64,000 nt of DNA from contig NC_052394.1 in assembly GCF_009389715.1 (NCBI RefSeq), positions 22,136,899 to 22,200,898 of the forward strand. The letters are read 5' to 3'. The notes under the pieces are model-generated. The model saw only the letters and a program-made list of their open reading frames with translations, ran no database searches and was not told the origin of the DNA. Position 1 is the first letter of the stretch. Each line of letters begins with the position of its first letter. The DNA comes from Phoenix dactylifera. Its lineage: Eukaryota; Streptophyta; Magnoliopsida; Arecales; Arecaceae. Made by a program: the position numbers and the translations under genes. Below, in pieces: positions 53,991-64,000 of this stretch.

Positions 53991-56900
53991 TATCGCCGCC
54001 CTCCCACCCGTCTACTCCTCGCTCTCCTCCCTCCAATCCGGCGACGACGATCAAAGAAACGATTAAAGAAAGAAGGAATCCTACGTCAACGTGCTTAATT
54101 CTTGATTGCACGGGGGCGCGGGGGCGTGCGCGGTCTAAAGGATGTATGTGGACCGCACCGCCGGCTAGTTTCATTTACTCGTGGCGGAAAATAAATAGCT
54201 GGCGATTTTGTCTGCTTGCTCCTTGGTTGAGTTGAATTCTTTTGCAATTACGGTCCTCCATGGCTATGTGCTTATTTTTTAACTAAATGGGGCCGCTCTC
54301 AAATCACTGCCGTCCATGCATCACGTGATAGCCTGCGATCCCGATCACAAGCCATCGCAATCGCCAAAAAAGGCCCTCTCTGCGCTGAAAGGGCATTCAA
54401 TTTAATTATATATTAATTATTTAAATCATAAATCTATTTTACATCAGCCCAGTTGACGACAGGTGTTATAAGTATACGTAAAATATTTCGTTGCATGTCG
54501 CGAACTCCAAGTCGGGTGCGGGGCCGGGTCCCGATGGCACGAGTGGAAATGTAAGACCACACGTCTTCTCCATCTCCGGCGAGCGCTGGTGGGGCTCTTG
54601 GAAAAGGATGCGCGTGGACTGTCTTAGTGCAGTGTTCATAGCATCGATTGAGTGTGCCTATTGGTTCTTAAATTTGATTAGGTTTCTCATCTAATCTTGC
54701 CTAGGTTCAGGGACTGTAAGAAAAGGATGTTCGTGGACTGTGCATAACCGGCTAGGTTGATTTATGATAAAATCATTTTGTCCACTTCCCACCTATTCAA
54801 AACTATCAAAATTTCTTTGGGGGTGCGTGGCATATGCCGTACTCGAGAAGGGATAACATCAAATATTCACTTCAATTTTTTTTCTAGCCAATTATATGAC
54901 AATGTTTGAAAAAAAAAAAAAAAAAAGATTAGGCGGAGATGATCCTCGGCTTTGATATTAGGGTTGCATTTCGCATTGGCACGTGCATATACAAGTGATG
55001 CAAGTAAAAGCACAAAAAAATGATGATGGGTCGGAAGTTTTTCATGTAGGGCCGCCAAGGCTGTGCATATTTCATTGTCTCCTTGTCATCTTGATGTTGC
55101 GGTTGCAACTTTGACAAATTAGGTCAAGGATTTGGGTCACGGTAAACCCTAACCCAACCTAATGAGGTCTCTGGTTAAGAGTTTTTTTACCAAATCATTC
55201 CCTACTTGAGTTATACCTGGATTAGGTTGAGCCGGATTACGTAAATCGAGCTAGCTTAGGCTGAAAAAAAAAAGATTTGGAATGCATTTGTTGGTTTGAG
55301 GTCTCAAATCTTTTTTTTTTTGGTACATCAGCGGCTCACACACGACGGCAGTAAATACGGTCAACAAAATTTTAAATGAACCCTTACAAAGCTAAAAAAT
55401 CATGTAGCCCTACGTAACATAAATAAGAATTACACACACGGTCAGAGATACAAAGAATTACACACACATTATAAAACTTTAACCCAATCTTATCTAATAG
55501 GCAAGTTGGGCACGTCGGTTCGTTAAACCAACCCAAATTGCATACTTACTAAATGCCACTAGTTGCGTTAGACCATTTGTGGACAGCATTTTGTATGTAG
55601 GGTGCAGATCAAGCTCGATGACACGTATGGAGGGCGACATTGTGATGCAGCCCACTCGCAAGAAACCCTCTTTAAGTTGGCGGATTTAATGGGACTCCAA
55701 ATTATTGCTCTTTCATTATTCTGTTGACACATCTTAGCAATAATTGGGTTCTTTAGGTTTTTAATGATTTGTGATTCAGTATGTGTAAAATCTTAGTCAT
55801 CAAACAAATGATTATGTTACTTTATTCATATATAGATGTGTATGTAGATAGTAGAGCTTAGTTAGAACGAGCCATGTTTCATTATCGTAAACAATATAGA
55901 TAAATATGGTATTCCAGTTGACTGAAGTGAAAAGTGCATCTCTTCCAAGAGGTAGTGCTAATGAATGGTATCTTTTATTATTATGTAGAAATTTAACATG
56001 GCCTAAAAATAACGTCCTCTCTTCCACATTTACTTGATCTTACTTGGTTGACATCCAAAAGGTAGATCCAAAAGTACGGTCTACACCCTCTAGAAGCACA
56101 ACCTATGACCCTTAAGTAACATTTTGATATAATAAAATGTTTTATACTTTGTTGACGACTTGTTATCATCTAAAAGTAAAATTTACATTTTTGAAGATGT
56201 TTGTTTTTTTGAAATTTGGAGGCATTAACGATATCATTTTGATGGGAGAACACATTGGATCTTTCGGCCGAATGTCATGTTTATCAAGAGCTTGATTCTA
56301 ACATAAAAATATTAGCTCAATAATAAATTAATATAAAATATATAATTTAATAATTAAAATAATACTATAAAAAAATTTATTGGATGCCATTGTAAGATAT
56401 ATACATGTAGACACATGCATGTCAGCATGTAGATTATGATTTAGACATCTAAAATTCTAAAAATATAGCATATAAGCCCAACTTAAGCTCACATTAGATC
56501 AATCAACTGGTGGCATTCGAATCCGACTCCTAAATACGTATGTCATGGACGATCTAACCAATGCAGACCAACTTATTTGTCCTACATTGTGCGAGCGGGT
56601 GCCTGAGACATCATTTATATGAGCCAATGCATTCATTTGCCTAGCAACATTTTAGGCCTCGCATATCTTATCAGGTACTAAATCATTTTTCTTTTATGCA
56701 CGGTAAATCATCAATAGCGAATGGTATCCATAATTTTACTCACAATTAAGTCTATAAATTATCATATATAGACTGGGATTATGAAAGGGGAGGCTTTGTA
56801 TTGGGCAACCTTTTATTGAGGAGGACAATTAGATCATTAAATCTTTCAAGTCGCCATGCTTTAAATGGTGAGAAATCTTTTATGACACAACTCCTTTCCA

Positions 56901-57275
56901 AAAATAATATATATATATATTACTAACGCAAGACCCATTCCTCGTTTTAATTTGAATTTGAATTTGCCGTCAGGCCAGAAACTCCATGCTGCGCTCCAGA
57001 ATTCAACGTGGTCCATCTGCTTCGCAAGTGGAACATAATACACGTTTCACGAATCTGAAAGTCATTCGTGTACTGCGCCTGCTCACTTGGCGGAGTGAAA
57101 GGTTCCACTGGGACAAGGACCTAAACCTTGGTCCTTTTAAAACCCTGGGGTTTAAACGGTCACCAGGGCCATTGAGAACAGCCCCCATTTCTCCATGTCT
57201 TCCTCCTCTCTCCCCTCGGTTTAAGATACTCCTCTCTGTCTCTCTCTCCTCTCTCTTTCTCTATCTCTCTGTGAG
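53991..57275. other. Divergent intergenic region between SULTR4 and B3 gene
   Basis: The first 200 bases are the GC-rich promoter and leader of the sulfate transporter. Between 54250 and 56950 the DNA is AT-rich without a gene; a poly-A/T stretch lies at 54908-54926, and AACCCTAACCCAACCTAATG near 55145 looks like a decayed repeat. From 57000 to 57275 comes the CT-rich promoter and leader of the B3 gene. Confidence 0.45.
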
Positions 57276-59123
57276 ATGGGGGCGCGCAAGGCCTTATCCT
57301 ATGAGGAGCTGCGCCAGAAGAAGCTGGAGGAGAACAAGAGGAAGCTGGACGAGCTCAACCTCAGCCATCTCTCTTCGGTCCTGCGAGAGTCCACCAGCCC
57401 CAAGACCCCCCCGGTTTCAACCATTTCTTTCTTCCTCCTTTGCTCCTCCTTCAACTATTTGTTTCATTCATGTCTTATTGCCCTTTGTTTTGGCCTCCCA
57501 TGTGTTTGATCAGGCTAAGCAGACAAAGCGAAAGGTCCCGCAAGAAGGGGGCTTGGTGGTTTTAAGGAGATCGGATCGTCTTGCCAACCTTCCACAGCAG
57601 CCGCGCTATCGGGAAGTATATTGCCTACCTTGTATCTTGGATTCAGCATTTTTTTTTTAAAGCGATCACTTTTTTTGAACTTTTCCTGGTTTTCTTCTTC
57701 TTGTTGTTGTTTTTTTGATAGTGATGATGCTTTTTGGGTTTTCGGCATGACACAATAGAAAACTTCTGTTCTCTCTTGATTTGGAATTTTTCCATGATGA
57801 AAGGGAGAATATTTCTTGTTTCTGTGGCCTATTTTTGTACATTGCTTCTATTGCCTTTAGTTCTTCTTCTATTGTTAGTGGTTTGCACCCTAAATGAATA
57901 ATAAAGTCGATGTATAGGGACTTGAATAAATTGAATTATTACGAGGTTTAATACGTCAAACATTCACGCTTTCGAGGTTGGGTTTTGGTGACCGAACTAA
58001 TTACAGATATTAAGCTATGATGGCTAAGTGCTGAGTGAGTCAGCGTAAAGTTGATCAGCCCGTAAACCATAAAGGAATGTGTGCACTGTTTTCTTTTCTC
58101 ATGATTATATTGTTTCTACCACTTCTTAGTGCGATAATCTTAGTCCTGTTAGGTTTTAAATGTTCTGGTTTATGAGCCTGACACCCTTTCCAGTTGTAGT
58201 GCTCCATCCTTTGCGAAAGGTTTTGGTATGCATATTTACTGAGATCGCTTGCATTAATTTTTAGTCCATTAGAAAGTAACCTGTAGGCCTTTCAGTATGA
58301 ATACTGATTCCTTTTGAAACATTTGGTGCTTCAATAGGTTGCTTCAGATATCGCGGAGAGGCCTAGAAGGTCTGGAATATGTTTCTCTCTTAACTCTAAT
58401 CTTTCATAATGACATTCGAATATCAAACTTTTTTTCTAATTATTATTATTGTGGCTTTTAGAAGTTTCAAGAGTAGACATTTAGCAGATCGAGTGTACGC
58501 CTCAGATGAAGCAAGGTTGTACGCTCAGACAAAAGCAGAAGAAGTTGAATCACAACTTGATCCAAAATTTCCTACCTTTGTCAAGCCTATGCTCCAATCC
58601 CATGTTACCGGGGGATTTTGGCTGGTAAATATGATTAACGATGATATGAGGCAATATAGACACATTATTTTTCTTTCCTTCTACATTTCATACGGTTATG
58701 TAAAAATGTAAGCATTGGGAGCTCATATTGAATTTATTAATATATTATCAATGTTGCTAACAGGGTCTTCCTAGGCATTTCTGTACCAAGCATTTGCCAA
58801 GAAAAGATACAATGATGACTCTGGTTGATGAAAATGGCGATGAATTCAAATCTCTTTACCTTGCCCCCAAGAATGGATTGAGTGGTGGGTGGAGGGGTTT
58901 TTCAATTTATCATGAGTTAGTTGATGGTGATGCACTTGTTTTCCAGTTGGTCAAGCCTACAACATTCAAGGTGATTGATTGGTTAATATATGAACAAATG
59001 ATCAAATACTGATTCATATTTTTAACTATTATGAATTATAGAAATGTCTGTTGTCTACTCAATCTATCAGCACAATTTCTTTACCTGATCTATGAACTAT
59101 ATATATACATACATACCATATAA

Positions 59124-59167
<44 letters not shown>

Positions 59168-59441
59168 TACATCCATACATACATATATAATATATGTATG
59201 TATTATATATGCATACATTTTAATGCTGCTTCACACCTCTCCATCCACTTGTCTGCTTATTTTTGTGAAGTTTATGCCAAAACTTCATCAATTTTTTTAC
59301 CATAAGAAAAGGAAGGCTGTGTTTTTTGCATTAACTTATAGAAACTGATTCCATTGTTTGATTTTCCTTTGTTTTGATTTTCTTTTCTAATGTACTGTAC
59401 AGGTTTACATAATCAGAGCAAGTGGCTACAATCAGATTTGA
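57276..59441 (+). CDS. B3-domain DNA-binding protein (Os06g0194400-like)
   Basis: Six exons in phase: 57276-57413, 57514-57615, 58338-58369, 58462-58624, 58764-58970, 59403-59441, 226 aa. The N-terminus (MGARKALSYEELRQKKLEEN, then KRKLDELNLSHLSSVLRE) is a charged, probably coiled-coil stretch with basic patches (KQTKRK, RRSDRLANLPQQPRYRE) that suit nuclear entry. The B3 fold starts at YPxFVKPMLxSHVTGGFWL-like FPTFVKPMLQSHVTGGFWL (residues about 127-145) and goes on with LPRHFCTKHLP, MTLVDENGDEFKSLYLA, GLSGGWRGFSIYHELVDGDA and LVFQLVKPTTFKVYIIRA. It belongs to the small single-B3 group of rice Os06g0194400 and Arabidopsis At5g42700/At3g19184, whose targets are largely unknown. Start ATG lies after a CT-rich leader. 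No defect seen. Confidence 0.92.
59125..59167. repeat. (CA)n-(TA)n compound microsatellite
   Basis: About fifteen CA units run into six TA units in the last intron of the B3 gene. Confidence 0.9.
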
Positions 59442-61405
59442 TGCCGACAAGTTTCATTCATGCCTAGAGATAATGGCGCGTAATTCATTCCTACCCTAAT
59501 CCTCAATCTTGTAGGGTGTAATTCTGTTGAATTATACTTCAGTAAAAGTGACATTTACATCTTCTCATTGCAGCACTTCTTGATGTTTATGTACTGCAAG
59601 TATCAAAAAATTGTTTGACATGAAACCACTATGTATAGCAGGAGGCATAAGTGAAATGATAATCCAATTGACATTGAGTTTTTGCTTGCAAATTCTCCTC
59701 AAAAAGAAGCTTTTGCCTTCACTTGAAACTGGCATAATTCCTGCACCTTTTCACTTGTTTTGTGATATAAAATTATCAATGAAGTGGAACTCCTGGACTA
59801 TTACTCTTTGACTAAGCTATCGTCATGACAATTTACTAGTACAAATGGATGTTTGATGAACTCCCCAATCAGTTTAATCTGATTCATAACAATTCCTAAT
59901 TTTGGTTTCTACATCTACCACAAAAGGATTGTAGTAGAACTATCCACAAGGTTTTACCATTTAAAGTTTCAATCATTATAGTTACATGAAGTATATATGT
60001 ATATAATCATCTCACAGTGTAATGAGAATATTAATTCTGAAGAAAATGAAGAGCACGAGACTTTATTTGTGCTTATGCTATTTGTTAATCTATGCTGCAT
60101 TTTGGTGCTTATTATGTTACTACCATATACTGGATTATTGCCTTTGGATCAAGAGCAAACACTTTGTAATTCCTGTAAGAAGACATTCCTAGGTGTGTCT
60201 GTCATTTTCTGTCATGCCTGGTATCAGATTTGTCTCTATTGCAGGTTTCTTTTTTTTTTCCTTACAACTTGGGTTATTTTCAATATTTATAAACAAGATA
60301 CACTGATTTTTTTTCCAATATAATTTCTTTTCTTTTTTTTGGGTGTCATTCTACATTTCGTAGTCATTTAACCTGAACGTTTCGTTGGACATAATATGAT
60401 ACTCATATAGTGAGCACATGTTATATGGCAATGTAGGCAAAAGATGATACCAAGATGGTGGTAACACGAAAGCAGTTCATGGTTTCCATCCAGCAAGCAC
60501 ATTGAATCGTTACTGCAAGACGGCCATTGCTTGCTCATGTTTTTTTTTACTTTTCTTTTGGGGGAACCGGGGAAGTCTGTTGCTTGCTCATGTAACTTCC
60601 TTTCCAGTGATGCTGGGAGCTTCTAAAACTTTCTCCTGTATCGAGAGATCTAAAGTCATTAGATGTATTACGATCTTTTGTGTAATCATGTCTAATGAGT
60701 AGGTATGTCGTTTAAATTACGTTTAGCTTCATTAAGTGGACCCTTGTTGTTCTGATAGACCAAGACCAAGTTTCTCTTATCGCAGAAGTAAAGGATAGAC
60801 CGAGTTTCTCAGCTATATTTATCCGAGAGGATATTTTCTTGGCTCAGTTCTGGTTATTTTGTCCAATTGTTATATTCTATTACTTAACCACGTAGGGTCG
60901 TATTTCCTTATTTTTTTTTTACCTTTTCTGAGACAAGTTGACTCGATGCAAGTTATCATGCAATTTCATCTTGAGAGTTAAGAAAAACAAGCAGACTAAG
61001 AGTATACACTGAATAGATCTTAGATGTTTATGTCTGATAAGTATTTTTGCATCATGAAAGATTGTAGTAGAATCACGACATCATGATCTCTTAACTTATC
61101 CACTCCACCAATGAATTTACCAAGAAAGTTTACGTTCCATATTCAGGACCCTTCCCTAACATCTTTTATTCCATTTTTCTCTCCTTTTAATTGTGCATAG
61201 ATAACTGTCACCAGGCAGAACTGTAAACCAGCAGTTATATAATTTTCAGCATGTCTAGATGAAACGCGCTCAGAATACTTCCATTTCAACAAAGTTTCAG
61301 ATTGAACCCTGGTGATTGGGGTATATAAAAGCTATTAAAGATGAATCCTTTCACAGTCAAACATTTTTCCATGATCGGTTTCATAAGATAAACAACTTCA
61401 GTAGG
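59442..61405. other. Intergenic region between two convergent genes
   Basis: This is the 3' flank of the B3 gene and of the metal transporter. It is AT-rich with several T-runs (60250, 60310, 60540, 60910). I see no gene or element in it. Confidence 0.5.
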
Positions 61406-62819
61406 CTATAAATCATGGGCTCGGGCATGCTCAGGGCGATGGGTGAACTCATAGTCAAGGTGGACAAATGCACGCTCTATCTCAGGCAATCGCTCGAGTT
61501 TCTCTTGCAAGGCCTCCCCAATGTCATGTGCTTCTCTCAGGGGCATATCTGATGGCAATACAATGTCCACCTCCACAAAGTAGTGGGAACCAAATGTGTA
61601 AGCCCTCACAGTGTCGATGTGTCTGATGGCCTTGTGGTGGTTCCAGCAGAGGTATGTCAGCTTTTGTAAATATTCCGGTGCTGCCGATCGGCCTACCAAG
61701 GAGTTCACATTTTCCAGCACGGTCATTGACCATGTTCTGATGGTGTAGAGTGCCAACTGCAGTCATAGGCATTGTGTGAGAATTAGAGGCAATACTGATA
61801 ACAAAAGGACATATTAACAAATGAAGGTATTTTGATGGAAATTAACTTCTGCAAATTAATCCCTTTGTTTAACAGACTAATCATGCCCTTCAACCATCTT
61901 GCAAACACATGGCCTGCATGTTGTAATGGTTATGATGGTAAAGAAAAATGATGCAATTTGAATGACTAATCATCAAAGAACTCATGACATGCAGGTTGTA
62001 CGCCCGAGCCAGTTCTGAAGTACGCCTGCAGAAAAGATATGATGGTTAATATACTTACGATAATAGCTCCAACAGGGTCAATCCAGTCTTTTACATAGTT
62101 GGCAAGGAGTGCAGCCACGAGGCCAATGACATTGGTGATGACATCAAAGATGTGGTCTTGTGCATAAGCTTTGACAATTTCATTAGTGAATGAACGGCAG
62201 TAGACAGCCAGAACAAGCTTCACAAGTGTCACTGCTAGCATGATGCCTACCACCCATGCTTCTTGCTCCTTGGTCAAGCTGAATTCATCCTCCTGCATTT
62301 GTGCAATCATATTTATGTCAAGAAACATGGAACTTTGATGCCAGAAAAAGTAGCCTTGAATATTCAATCAGCAACTTTGCTGTAGGAAAGTGATACTAAA
62401 TTGCTAATGCACCATTACTTAAGACAAAAGAATGGTTTGAGATTATATTTTGTTGGGAGCTAGACTATCATAATAAATTGGTACCAATAAATGGTCCGCT
62501 AGCTTCAGCATTCCTGGTCAATCTCAACTTATACTGTTTGTGAATGGCCTACTAACCATCTTTGCAAGAGAGGGAGGGGGGAAGATAATGACCATCCAAG
62601 AATAAATGCCAAATTAATAGGTGAACAAACATGGAACATAGACTACCACTAAATGTCACTAAATTGCTGGAAGGAATAAACACAAAGAAACAGTGAAGAA
62701 TATGCTCGTAAAGGAGTCGAGAAAAGATATCTACTTACATCAGATATCAACGAGCGCACTGACTCTAAAATAATCTGGAGACCTAATGTTGCCATAACAG
62801 ATGCAAACACGAGAATTCC
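61406..62819 (-). CDS. Metal tolerance protein (Mn-type cation diffusion facilitator), C-terminal part
   Basis: Three minus-strand exons are inside the window: 62739-62819 ([20 protein letters not shown] and on), 62059-62292, 61406-61756 (stop); 221 residues in frame. The rest, with the first metal site, lies past the right edge. Visible: a membrane helix [20 protein letters not shown], the second metal-site helix with DHIFD (DxxxD, the mark of the Mn group, against HxxxD in Zn transporters), a helix [16 protein letters not shown], and the cytosolic ferredoxin-like domain [20 protein letters not shown] with [11 protein letters not shown]-like [11 protein letters not shown]. Members (AtMTP8-11 type) carry Mn2+ out of the cytosol into vacuole or Golgi vesicles. 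It is convergent with the B3 gene. No defect in the visible part. Confidence 0.93.
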
Positions 62820-64000
62820 CTGCACATGATATTTGCTTTGAGTATTTAGGAAGTATATAGGACACAGAAGAAATGAATAATTGAGAAGTTAAAATGCTCA
62901 TATGACTAAGCATAAGCTCCAACAAATAAACCTGTCATGTGCTATAGGGAAGATGATCAGGGTTATACTTTAGTCAATGAAGCCTTAGCTTCACTCCTTA
63001 ATTCTGTTTCATCAGCTTGGCGCATGAACTTTTTCATTTTAAATCCCACAAAAAAGAAGAATACCAGGTTGTAGTTAGGGGTGTCAAACAAATTGAGCAG
63101 CTTGAGCTTGGTTCGAGAAAAACTGGAATCAAGCTCAATATAAAGCTAAACAAACCAAGTTTGAATCAGCAAAACAAGCTCGAAATTAATTGCAAGCCGA
63201 GCCAAAATTTGACCCAGCTTGATCGAGCTCAGCTCGATCAGGCTCGAATATATTTAAATTATATATACCTTTTTTTTCATATACAATGGATCATTGGATT
63301 AAAGTTTTAATTGGTATATATACGTATGTGTGTGTATGTATTTTGGGGATCAACTAAATGTTAATTTAGACCCGAACGAAACTTTGAACCAAAGCTTGAA
63401 ATCAAGAATCATGCTTTCATTTGAACTTGAACCAAGCTTGATTTAATCTGGAGTTGCGTTATAGGATTATCAAGCTGAACAAGTAGGCTCATGTTCAGCT
63501 TGATCTGGAATTAAGCTTGAAATAATGGTAAATAAATAAAGATTGTTCTTGGAATTCAAGCTTAAGTTCAAAGCAAGCTTGACTGGACTCGAGCTTGATC
63601 AAGCTCGGCTCAGTTACAGCCCTAGTTGTAGCATTTTATTCTCAGTGAAGGGGTCATATAATGTTAATACTAGAGTGATTCAGTGTAGTTACAAAACTTT
63701 CAGGTAATTTTTTTTTTTACAGAAACAAATAGAATAAATATATACTCTTCAATACTCCTAACATTTACAACCTGAATACCCCATTTTAACGTGATTACTC
63801 TAATTCTTTACTTGACATGGCACTTAACGATGACTATAATTTGCCCATTTTACTCTCAAGTGACATTACACCATTGGCGAATAACAAAATCAAGAAAAAC
63901 ATCATGAATGATACATCAATGGATAATAATGGATCTAGTCGAGGATGACCTTAGTTAGTCTTTGCTCTTGTATTTCCCTATCAGTTTTTGGAATACGATA
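62820..64000 (-). other. Intron of the metal tolerance gene, window edge
   Basis: The exon at 62739-62819 is preceded by a normal acceptor (TGCAG), and I found no further exon up to 64000. So an intron of more than 1.1 kb reaches the edge. It holds a hAT-type element at 63076-63624. Confidence 0.6.
63076..63624. mobile_element. Non-autonomous hAT element in metal tolerance gene intron
   Basis: 549 bp; starts TAGGGGTGTCAAACAAATTG and the other end, as complement, is TAGGGCTGTAACTGAGCCGA. Flanks GTTGTAGT (63068-63075) and GTTGTAGC (63625-63632) match at 7 of 8, fitting an 8-bp hAT target duplication. Both arms are dense in GAGCTTGA/AAGCTCGA words. No transposase frame. Confidence 0.8.

Noticed and set aside
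53685-54235. Several 110-150-codon frames in the GC-rich first SULTR4 exon
   Set aside because: GC-rich DNA has few stops; the minus frame with the SULTR4 N-terminus explains the region.

Overview
The window reads as nuclear DNA of a flowering plant, most likely a monocot. Genes have many short exons with GT-AG introns, AT-rich introns and intergenic DNA, GC-rich first exons, plant-specific families, and many MITE, hAT, SINE and LINE remnants. A palm is my best guess from overall style, but nothing in the sequence proves it. Exon limits come from reading splice sites by eye and checking that codon phase stays open across each gene.

Layout, left to right: (1) the 3' part of RuvB-like 1 (+, 117-5655), an AAA+ ATPase of chromatin remodelling complexes; (2) Elongator subunit 5, ELP5 (+, 7650-11381, nine exons, 377 aa); (3) a 96-aa plant-specific small protein of the TIGR01589 type (-, 16476-17032); (4) a RAD51D-type recombination protein (-, 20001-26450, nine exons, about 311 aa) with an unusual N-terminus; (5) a U12 snRNA gene of the minor spliceosome (+, about 26660-26810) with a plant snRNA promoter (USE and TATA), divergent from RAD51D; (6) a conventional actin gene (+, 30079-31510) with a 2 kb leader intron and one missing base in exon 3; (7) a SULTR4-type sulfate transporter (-, 35160-53990, 17 exons, 670 aa) whose introns are swollen by mobile elements; (8) a B3-domain DNA-binding protein (+, 57276-59441, 226 aa); (9) the 3' part of a Mn-type cation diffusion facilitator, i.e. 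metal tolerance protein (-, 61406-62819, continuing past the right edge).

The genes do not form one pathway; this is a normal mosaic of housekeeping genes. The most interesting spots are the U12/RAD51D divergent promoter, the actin frameshift, the replaced RAD51D N-terminus, two non-autonomous hAT elements with 8-bp target duplications, and a nested family of GCAAGG-ended inverted-repeat elements in the SULTR4 introns. I saw no CRISPR array, no rRNA and no convincing tRNA. I found no clearly new biological system.
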